Shown piece by piece: positions 1 through 10,200 of a stretch of DNA of 64,000 bases (positions within the stretch are counted from its first letter, which is position 1; each line of letters opens with the position of its first letter). The notes beneath the pieces are model-generated. The model was not told the origin of the DNA, ran no database searches, and saw only the letters and a list, made by a program, of their open reading frames with translations. The DNA is from Larimichthys crocea (Eukaryota; Chordata; Actinopteri; Sciaenidae): positions 12,894,930-12,958,929 of the forward strand of contig NC_040012.1 in the NCBI RefSeq assembly GCF_000972845.2, given 5' to 3'. The translations under genes were made by a program, and so were the position numbers.

Positions 1-107
1 ATCAACTCCAGGGTGGACCCAGGCCAAAACAACAACCAAAATAAACTATCTAGAAAATAAATCTCTTTCTTCAGGAAATCAAAATCACAATAAACTTACC
101 TTCCTAA

Positions 108-266
108 CTAACGAAAAACACGATCAAAACAAAATGGCAGTCCACCCCTACTCTTCAAACAAAAAGATAATTCTAGTTTCATACAAAGTTTTTCACAAAA
201 GGACATGAGGCTAGTTGGGAGAGGAGGAGGATGAGGAAGTGCCGGTGTCCACCTGACGGCCGCCAT
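108..266 (-). other. Short open frame with Kozak-like start near the left edge
   Basis: Read on the minus strand, a TATA-like gatataagg is followed by AAGATGGCGGCC (ATG at 266-264), a 52-codon frame to a stop at 108, and a strong donor GGAAG|GTAAGT at 100/99. This looks like the 5' end of a gene or of a transposon leader running leftward. The 52-aa product (MAAVRWTPALPHPPP...) is not recognised. It may be a repeat copy. Confidence 0.25.
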
Positions 267-2479
267 CTTGGCTCCTTATATCTCAGGTGCTTTCAGCTGG
301 AGCCAATCACGGGCTAAGACCGGAAATTAGTCCACCAATCACCTCCTGGAGATGGCACATCCTATGTTAAATGGACAGAAAACACAAGGCACACAAAAAA
401 CACACAGACTACGACACAAAAAAAATTACCACAGTCATAACATTATCAAAAATAAAATGATGAAAATGTACTCTGTCTTTTTTAATTCACTTATTTCTGT
501 TTCCATACTATGCTCATTTAACCTATTCGAGATTATAACTCGGTATCTGAACCGTTCCTGCTGTTTTACACTTTCTAAAATGGACACACATTTACTGTGG
601 GATACAAGGAGAAAAACTCCTGGTGGTCCTATTCAAACAAAATACTGAAATACTGAATAGCCAACAGGGGCTAGCATAGGCTAAATTACTCATTAACACT
701 TAATACACTTATATTTTAGTAACACAACCAACGGGCATTTGTAAAAAATGACCCAATAAATAATATATTTTGAATTCTTCTTAATAAAATATTATAAGAT
801 GTTCAGGAGCCAGAAAACCTTTAGCACAAGGAAATACACTAGCTAGCTAGTTAGTGGATAAACATTTGTCTCTCAGTGATTGTGTTTTGTGCACTAATTT
901 GAGAAAACAGAAAAAGATATCGAGTTTATCTTTCAAAGTCTTCTTAAGATATATAAAGATGCAGCAGCTGAACGTACATCAAGAGGTCATGTGACACAAC
1001 AGTGCACACCTGTACTTTAATTGAGTATTTCCATTTTGTGATTTTTCTTTAACTCCACTAAATTTATTTGACGGCTTAAGTTAGTTACTTTAGGATTAAG
1101 GCAATCGTTTTATAAAATACATTATTAAAGATTAACTTTTGTTCCAACCTTTGTTTGTTTGTTCCCGTCTAATGTGCTCACTCTGCTGAAAGCAAAAAGG
1201 GAAAGATGTAGACAGAGTCAGTCAACAGCGCTTAGTTGCTGTGAAAGCAAGATATTTATTATCTTTGCTCTCGGTTCAATCACATACTGGTCTTGAGAGA
1301 ACAGGGACAAGCTTGGTGAGTGTTTTTTTTTTTTTTTCCAGGAAGAGAGGCCAAATGGCACTCTCAGTTCACATGTAGACCGAAATGAAGACGTGACATA
1401 CTGAAATAAACAAGTCATCATTCAGTTTAAATGCAAGTTAGTCTGACAGGGTATTAAAAACTTAAAATGCCACTGTGCATGTTTGTCACATCTTGTAAAA
1501 TATGCAACACAGGGGTGAAAATGTGCGGAAAAGAGTCCAGTTGCTTGTTTGCCATTTTCCAACTGAGTGATCACGCTGAATCGCTGACGTGTTCCGAGTG
1601 GTTGGAGTTCTGCTGATGGATGGATGGAGCCTTTGTTTGTTGTCTTACTCTATAACAGTATTAGCAGTGGAAAATTCTTACCAAGTCTCTTTGAAGTCAA
1701 AATGAATGAGTGAAACGGAGAGAGAAAGAGAAACCGGGTCTTAAAATTAAATCCCCAGCAGATGATGATAACTTATGCTGAAGATGATTTTCCCATAAAA
1801 GCATGTCATGACATGAGGTACTGTCACATGACATGACTGTGGAGCCAAGTAATATATCAGGTGAATACCAACTGAGAATCCAAATAATACTTGATACTTT
1901 GAAATTAATTTTCCTCAGATGCATCTGGCTCTGCCTTCCTTTATGTTCCTAAAATTATACCTCAGCTAAATTCCACTAGAAACATTTTCTGTAATCTTGT
2001 ATCAAGCTAGAACATTTCCTGTGCTGTGTATCAAGAAGACAGTGGAGACTGCAAGACTACAATCCAGTTAGACACTGGACAGAGGACAATATTATCTGTT
2101 CTATGCAGTCCCGTGATTACAGGCAAAGCTCCTTAAGCCATCCATAGTTTCATCTGTGTAAAGTTATTAGGTATAGCCTTCCTAAATCCATGCTGGATGC
2201 CACTATCAAAGGGCACAATGGTCACACTGTTCCTTATCCGCTAAGAAGTAAGGGACCAGTGAATGAAAGGATGATTTAGGAGCAGGATTCTCCATTTAGA
2301 GGGGGTCTCCCTGGCGATGTTGTAAAGTCAAAGAAGGTAAAATTGGACGTCCTTAATCAAAGGAGCTCCAGTCAAACATCCACCACATACTGTCAGTTCA
2401 GACATAGACATTGTAACACGTATTATTGTTATTGTGATCTTTTTTTATGTGATATATTTAGCTATGTTCAAAATGCTTA

Positions 2480-2716
2480 TAAAGGGCCAGTGTGTAGGAT
2501 TTAGCAACATCTAGTAGTATAGTTACTAATTGCAACTGTCTGGCGTCACCCTGGGCTACTGTAGAAACATGGATGTTCAGCATGATGGACTCCATGAAGA
2601 GGACCATTAGATGATTCCTTTGTAAGGTGAGTGTACACTAATGAAAACATATGCATATTCCATATATGCCATATATTGTAAATAAAGCCCCCTACATCTG
2701 ACACATTGGACCTTTA
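2480..2716. mobile_element. Degraded MITE-like element with terminal inverted repeats
   Basis: The left end TAAAGGGCCAGTGTGTAGGA and the right end, read in reverse complement (TAAAGGTCCAATGTGTCAGA), are inverted copies with four differences over 20 bases. The interior (ttagcaacatctagtagt; gctactgtagaaacatgg) matches my memory of a non-autonomous DNA element very common in percomorph fish. About 237 bp, non-coding. Confidence 0.7.
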
Positions 2717-4761
2717 CGAATAAAATGCCTTGAATAATAAAAAAAAAAGATACATGGATTTTTACAGCTCTACATTTACAGCGATGACGACTTCTGCTCA
2801 AGTTAGCCCGAGTAGAAAATCTCAGTATACTCTCCGGATGATTGAATAGGAGTAATGAAGCTTACATGGAATGTGCCCTCACCCCAGAGCAGAAAACACT
2901 GGGATCTTGTCAAGTTGTTTTTGTCCAACAGCACTATAATCTCAAGGTCTTTCGAGTGGTTCTGAGAGACCGACAGGAGGAAACAGAATCAGAAAGGGAG
3001 AGAACAAGAATAAGAAAGTGTTTTTGTGTGACTGCCAGCTACTGGAACTAATTACATTTTGGTCATCTGACTCACAGGGAAAAGTTTTATTGATATGTGA
3101 AATTGGAGTGTATGCAGTTAATGTTTAGCATTTAGGCTCTGATGTCTGTCATCACGCCCTGCAGCACACACTCCTGGCAGCACACTAGGAGATTGGGATT
3201 TGACTATAACAAATCTTCCCCCACAGGAAAACTAGAGTCAGGGCCTAGAGGTGAAGCTGATTAAATATTGTAGGAGCAGCATGCTGCAGTATGATGCAGT
3301 GATGCTTGCAGTGTGAAGTGTATAGGCAGAGAAAAAGAGTAACGCATTGACAGCTTACCCCATTTTAAAGAGTGCATTGAATATATGTCGCTGTGCGTTG
3401 AGTCAATAACACAAAGGTTATTGGGATTTACTTTGTCGTATAACTTCCTTTACTGATGTTTATTGTCATAACTGATAGATCATATGTTAAAATGTCCATA
3501 TTTTGTGTTTTTATGGGAAAGTAATCTACCAGAAGACAGTGATGTAAAGTATTATATCTGCTGTCAGAGTTCTGTTGTCCAACTTTTGTGTCTGACATTA
3601 AACCGGATCAAATGTCACTGAGGCATGTTCCCATGCTGTTACTTTCACCTGAAATCCCCTGAAATTAGTTGTTATTTTGTACAATACCTTTAAACAGCGG
3701 CTCTCTCTGCCCTGCTCTTGGGTTGCTCACTGACACTGATATTGCAGTTTAAATTCAGCCTGCAGATGGGACCTGAAAAAGGATCCTTTTTATATGTGGC
3801 CTTTAGCACAGCTAGTCTTCCAGGGGTCCACATACTTTGGATTGCAGTCAGAAGTCCCAGTTCAGAAAAACAAACTTTACCCCCCTGAGTTCAATTATTG
3901 TGTCATGTCAACAGGACACAAACAGAATGATAAATACTTTACTCTAGTTTTATGATCAAAGTTGAACGCCTGCAATCGGGGCTGTATTAGAAGATATACT
4001 ACACCATCACATTCATCTCAGTGGTTCTGCAATGATAAAAGGGCAGCCACAAATCTTACTTCAGATCCATTAAATCTGGAGTGAGTGTAATTTTAAGGCA
4101 GACTAAATCATTAAAAGGCTCTATTGGTGATCATAAAACTGCATTCACTTACAGGTTTGTTGTGCCTTTACAGACCTGAGGCGAAAAGCGATTTAGTACT
4201 ACTGTAATGTCTCTTACAAACTGCAGAGAGATTTTTAAGTTCTATAAGTACCAAAAAAGATGCAGCCTGATAGAGTAATTTTAACATGAGAGCTTGTATG
4301 AAAAAAATCATTACTTAAAAAAACATTTTGGATGCATGCACATAGGGAGTTTTACCATCGTCTTGCATGACTGCATGATTACCAGAACTTACACTTAGCA
4401 GCTTGTTTTTTTTCTCTTTGTGTCAAAGGTTAAATTAGCTTTTGTAGGCAGATTGTTCCCATTTGCTTCATTTACTTCAATCAGAATCAACCCTTTAACA
4501 AGTCCTGCCTTTCAAGAAGAGGCCTCTGATTCGGGCTCCCTGTCAAATCTATACATTATATAACAGTGTTGGGATTCTCTTCACTGGGGCACGTAGAAAA
4601 CTTGGCATGGTGCGGTACTAACAAAGGCAGTGTCTAATGAAGCATAGCTGTGTTACTCAGCAAAGAAAACACGTTTGTTACCAGATACAGGCTGCTTATG
4701 CTGCCTCTGGTAGAGCTGAAATTGATTATTAAAAAAGAAGACTCATTAACTAACAATCCTG

Positions 4762-4796
4762 TGATTATCCATACACAGACTGTGTGTGGATAATCA
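4762..4796. repeat. Hairpin with 16-bp arms
   Basis: TGATTATCCATACACA (4762-4777) and TGTGTGTGGATAATCA (4781-4796) are inverted copies with one mismatch and a 3-base loop. No gene is nearby; the function is unknown. Confidence 0.6.
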
Positions 4797-6155
4797 GTAT
4801 TGTTTGACCATTTATCATGGTAAATTTTGTGTGTGTTTGTATTCCAAAAGCACAGTCCAAAGCACAAATGCACTGATGTATTTGTAAAGTGGTGAGTTTT
4901 TTCTCCACTTTACTTGAACTGTTAAATATGTATTCTGCAGCAGTAGTCATACTTGCTGTTATCCATAATTGCTAATGGTTTCAATAACAAATTGTAAATT
5001 CATTTTCTTGATAAGCTCCCAAAATGTCTCAGAAAAGGGGAGCGGTGTCAGATTAGCATATTAGTATTAAGTGCACATTAAAAAATCCCTTTTAACAAAT
5101 GACTTCACTTGAAACCAAACAGCGTGATCTGGAAGACAGCTCTCTAATCAAACAGAACTCATACTGTATCAACAAACATTAATTGACTCAACTGTAATTT
5201 AAACGCATGCAAATCTGGAGAGTTAAGGCAAGCTTTTAATTAGTAAAGAAGAGACTCCTCTGATGTGTGTGATGCCTGGAGGAACATTAGAAACAGGATA
5301 CTCCACATGAAACTGTTTTATAACAATTTATGTAGCTTATTAATATTCAGGTTTATATAGTGTGAAGATTTAAAATTCAGTGTAAAATGAACAAGCCTGG
5401 TGGCCATATTTACCATTGTAAATAAAACTGTATTGCATGCATAATTGTCAAATTAAACATATGGTGCAGGTTGTATCTCATTGTATAGTGAAATCCAGGT
5501 GCTGCAGTTCACTCTCTCATCCATGGTGTTGATTTTTTGTTTGATTTCCTTTACTGAAAGTTTAAACTTGGAATGGCAATTTATTTTTAAATTAACCTCA
5601 AGTTGCAGCCTGAAGTACGTGAGTCCTACTGGAGATGCCTAATGTATTTCAAGGATTGCAAGGATTTATTTCAAAAGAAGATCTCCTTCCATGAAAACTG
5701 TGCCCCTCTGTGCTCTTGTTTCTAACATAAAGTGCAAGAGGATACAAGTTGGTATTAGTGACTGATGATTGACAACAACATATCTTCCTCCTCTTTCCAA
5801 GCAGCGTGTCTTTAAACCCAATTTAAGACGCCAACTCTCCTCTCTAAATGACAAACATTTTTCACCCCTGTAATTGATGGCATCGAAGGGTGGATCATGT
5901 TCCTCCAATACTGATGTGCAGTTGTTTGCAGTATGCATTCACAGTATCCACCGCACCTCTTCATGGCCTTCCTTCACGGACATAAGGTGAAGAATCCAGA
6001 GCAAAGGTTAGGTTTCAGAGAACCTTTGGTTGTTGCAGCACAACAAATCTATTCATTAAAAAAGTTAGCACTTTCTATAAAGACCACATCTTTATTGAAA
6101 GTCTTTCCAAAAGTTACCTGTGATTTCACACATGCTCTAGATATGCATACATGTG

Positions 6156-6156
<1 letters not shown>

Positions 6157-6210
<54 letters not shown>
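6157..6210. repeat. (TG)27 microsatellite
   Basis: Uninterrupted TG dinucleotides. Apparent open frames across it on both strands are artefacts of the repeat. Confidence 0.97.
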
Positions 6211-6213
<3 letters not shown>

Positions 6214-6334
6214 TGGAACATGTTTGCTCATATGGAGGACTAACAGGTCACCGTACCTAATTTACGTCACTGTATTCAACCTCTGACTTCAAATTAGAGT
6301 ACCCAATGCCAAATTAAAGCAGATAAGAGAGGTG

Positions 6335-6336
6335 GA

Positions 6337-6368
<32 letters not shown>

Positions 6369-6434
6369 AACAAACAAACAAACAAACAAACAAACAAACA
6401 AACAAACAAACAAACAAAGAAACAAAGAAAAAGA
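6335..6434. repeat. Compound (GAAA)n(CAAA)n microsatellite
   Basis: A GAAA tract (6335-6370) changes at 6371 into a CAAA tract and then degenerates into mixed CAAA/GAAA units. Confidence 0.95.
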
Positions 6435-7867
6435 CAAAAAACATAATTTTTACTTACCTATTTTTCATGTTATAGATAAGATGCACTGAAAAAATACATT
6501 GCATTGTATACTTTGCAATATTTGTCTTTCAATACAGTGAGCCACATGATCCTCATATTATCACAAAATCTAAAATCACCTTCACTTTCCTCTTGACCTT
6601 GCTGAAAAGTAAGCATAACTATTGTGTTGGCTTAAAGGACCATGAAGGATCTTTTAAGACAAATATTAACACATGAAACATATGAACGCATGAATACTCC
6701 CGGGAATGTCCTTTCAGAGTAAGGTCACTTACATGATCATTGAATGCATCATTAAATTTGGTCTCGTAAAAATTACCACAAGCTACATGTATAGTGTTTG
6801 TGAATCATTATTTAACTAAATTATTTTTCTTTGATTTCCCGGTTGCATCAGAGTAATCAGTAACAAGGGCTCTGGCTCCTGCAAGACTAAATCCGCCTCT
6901 CCATCTCAAACAGATAAGCTATTTGACTAAGATTGAGCTGTTTCCGACCCTTAATGTGGGTTAAAGTAACTATACCAACCAATTAAAGATAATCACTTGT
7001 ATCATACATGCAGAACATAATCAAGACATTTTGATTATTAAAGGAATTATGGAAAAACATCTTGTCTAGTTGTCTCACAGGAGATTCTTAACAATGGCAG
7101 CTCTGATAAGATGAATGGTGTTTATCAGAGCAAGCAACCAAAACAATAAGCAGTCGGCGTGTTCACTGAGTGTTCAGTACGTACTGTGTTTATTATTCGA
7201 AGTATTGTTTAGTCTGTGCATACAAGTCATCATAAATCAATTCATGAAATCCATCAAACTTTTCCAAGGATCTCAACAATCTGATATGAAAACACTTAAA
7301 CTAGCATTTTTAAGCAGCAGCATAACAAGATCACATCCATTCAACAGATATGTGGTGTGTTTTTCACCACAATGCCCAAAGCGGTACAACATGTAACAAA
7401 TGTATTTTTCACATGATCCTGCAGTTATCACTCAAAGAATACGCATTTTTCTAAATGGCTGATATTAAGAAGAAGCACAATGCTACAGTAGGATGGACAA
7501 ATAATGACATGAATGATTCTGAGAAATGATGACTGTTTTCTTTGTCTGACAACGTGGAAATATTCTCTGTGCTGCTTGTTTGTTGTTCATACAGGATTTA
7601 ACTGAACGCAGGATTATAGCCAGAAAGTGAAAGATGACATTAAATATTATATTTTATAATATTATATTATTTAAGCTGAATGTAATTTTGGGTATACTGG
7701 AGAAAGATTCACTTTCCATTCCGATGGGTCTGAATGACACAGGAATGGCAGACTTTCAGTAAAGTTTTATGATCTCTAATAAGGTGGGGATTTGAATCCC
7801 TATTGAAAAATACGTCTAATAAAATTTTTAGATTTTGTTTGTTTGATTATAATATTAAAGGAAGTCT

Positions 7868-7936
7868 CAGCTGGGATAGGGTCCAGCCCCACTGTGACCC
7901 TGATGAGGATAAGCAGTTACAGATAATGGATGGATA
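7868..7936 (+). mobile_element. L2/SINE-type 3' tail fragment
   Basis: The text cagctgggatagggtccagc, then tgaccctgatgaggataagc, then aatggatgga matches the 3' tail shared by fish L2-clade LINEs and their dependent SINEs. Only the tail is clear; the body upstream is too diverged to delimit. Confidence 0.75.
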
Positions 7937-9509
7937 ATATTAAAAGTCAATGCACAGCTCTTCTATGGAAATTAGGATTTAAGATTTCCAGGTGAAACTG
8001 AACCAGGCTTCAAGCAATAACCTTACACATGTGTAAAAGCAGAATGAAAAATATGTGTTCGTGCCGCAAATACTTTCAGTTTGGCAGCTGTCATACTTTT
8101 TTTTTCTTTTTCTGAAAGAGTTGCTCAGACACAAGACGGAGGAAATTGCATTATGTCCTCAAATGTTCACCGCCGACCACTGAACTAGGTATTGCTTGTA
8201 GTATTATGGAGCTTTTTATGTTTGTGGTAATTTTTTTTTCCTTCTGAAAATCAATATCAGAAGGACACAGGGCAGTTTCCCCCTTTGGTACTTGAACTTA
8301 CAAATAAAAAGAACACCGTACTTTTATCTATCATGTCATCTAGTACACCTGGAATAATGACAGGAAATCATCTGTCATACTTATAAGTTGTAAAAAAAAA
8401 ACATGTAAAAAAAGGTTTAATATATAAATGTATGGTGTTTTCATTATATTTATTTATTTATGTATTTTACATGTAGAGGTCAAGTAATTCAAAGAAGATG
8501 GTATTTTTCTTACAGAGATCCTCTTGAGGGATACTCGATTATTTTTCCATTCATACCAAACAGGCCATGTTTCTTCCAGGAGGCTTATCATGGAACAAAT
8601 GAAAGAAAAGCAAAGTGTGCACGTGTATTTGCTAATGTGCAAACACTTAAGCACCTGATAAAATAGTAGCATGGAATTTTATTTACCTCTTTCTTAACAC
8701 AGACGTAAATTATGTTTTTCTTTTGTTGTTTTTTTTTTACTTTTCAGGGCTGTTACACATCTCTAGATGTCTCCACCAATAGATTGACCTACCTGTTTCA
8801 CAATAACAAGATTCTTGTTTTTTCTTCAATAATGAGCTGGCTTTATTCAAAATCAAGGCACTTGTTTTATTTTCCTCTCACCAGAATTTGATGTGCATTT
8901 GAGACACAGTTAGAGCATTTTTCTTACCAGAGGGGGAAGAAGATTAAATAAAAGTAGCAACATCACAATTTAAAAACACTCCATTACAAGTAAACCTTTC
9001 ACATTCAAAACACAAAAGTATTAGAGACAAAGGATAGTTAAGTTATCAAAAGTGCAAGTACCTCTTATTTAGCATGGTCACTTTCGAAATATAATGTGTA
9101 TAATATATCATTGCATTGTTATTATTGATAGATTAATTATCATTCTAATGTTGCAGCTACTCAAGCTGGAGAACTTTTCACTCCTATACATTGTCGAGCA
9201 TAGTTTGGTATTTTTTAATAGGCATTGAAATGGTCAATAAGTTTTTAAGCTGATAAACTGTTAATTTAGTGTGAAATTCTGCAGGCTCATAAATGTTACG
9301 GTCAGTCCACCCTGTTTTCTAAGTACTGATATGACTAAGGTGCTGAGGCTGGCTAAGTCACTGTGTGGTAGCACTTTGTGCAACTGTGCTACTGTTTGCA
9401 CAGCAAGCAGATCTCATGACTCCTCCTCCCTGAGCAGGCTGTTTAATTCCCGTGAGGTGATGCCCAGTTGGTAACTTAATAAAGCTGCTGGATACAATCC
9501 CGGGGCACA

Positions 9510-9583
9510 ATGTGTGGATCATATTCATCTGACAGACCTGCTCTCTGCTCAACTTGTGTGCTCACACTGCCTGCTGCTTTCCT
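9510..9583 (+). CDS. aqp4: Candidate aqp4 M1-type first coding exon (option A)
   Basis: An ATG at 9510 has A at -3 and an in-frame stop 30 bases upstream. It opens 24 codons plus two bases, ending at a consensus donor GTAAGT (9584). The phase fits the exon at 10201, giving an M1-like N-terminus starting MCGSYSSDRP that contains three cysteines besides the two of the shared exon. It competes with the option at 9678. The two cannot be spliced together, because the gap to the nearest acceptor (ttttcag, about 9625) is only some 40 bases. They could be alternative first exons. Confidence 0.28.
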
Positions 9584-9677
9584 GTAAGTACTACAGGTCA
9601 CTGTCGTGTTCATTTTAATTTTCAGATCTGATGAAAGGCATAGATGTCTCTGCTGGGTGAAAAGCTCACCAGGACTT

Positions 9678-9739
9678 ATGAATGAAAACACGTCACACAC
9701 AACAGGACCAGAAAACGGCAGAACATGTTATGCCATTCG
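9678..9739 (+). CDS. aqp4: Candidate aqp4 M1-type first coding exon (option B)
   Basis: An ATG at 9678 opens 20 codons plus two bases before a consensus donor GTAAGT at 9740. The phase (2) is exactly what the exon at 10201 requires, and the join makes a CGG codon, giving ...[12 protein letters not shown] before the M23 methionine. The resulting Arg-Arg-(x)-Trp-Cys-x-Cys pattern resembles the mammalian M1 N-terminus (RRWGKC...C), which is why this option is preferred over the one at 9510. There is no transcript support, and the short exon cannot be identified by homology alone. Confidence 0.4.
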
Positions 9740-10200
9740 GTAAGTTTTGGACTTTTGACCTAGGAAAAGAAATGACTGAAGTTATCACTGCAACTTGGTT
9801 GCCTTGGAGGTTTGCTGAACAAACTGTAATGATATTTTTCAACATTATTTTAATGTAGAGTGACTCGGAGATGTTTTGAATGTAAATCATTTTTCTGTTT
9901 GGCATTAATAGTCAAAAGATGTAATTTGTCTTCTGTCCTGGTTAAAGTTCAGTGAGTGACAGCAATTAAACATTGTATGCTTTGACTCTAAGTGTGATCA
10001 TTGCCCCTATACACAATGTTTAAAGAATGCTCTGTATGGTATTTTGTGATGGAAAGTCACTGGCTTAAATCCCTAGTGGAGTTATAAATGTTGTGCCCAG
10101 AGGCAGCCATCCTGATAGGGTTCAGTACATTTCCAGCCACATGCACACACCAGGAATACATAAGTAGGCTAATCATTTTGCTCATTATTCTTTTTGCCAG

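Larger units (their letters stand above)
1..9509. other. Gene-free stretch upstream of aqp4
   Basis: AT-rich sequence with short random open frames only. It contains the repeats listed separately (MITE at 2480, microsatellites at 6157 and 6335, L2/SINE-like tail at 7868), two hairpin/palindrome sequences (1802, 4762) and an odd reverse-strand frame at 108-266. In mammals the next gene beyond AQP4 is CHST9; no part of it is recognisable here. Confidence 0.7.
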
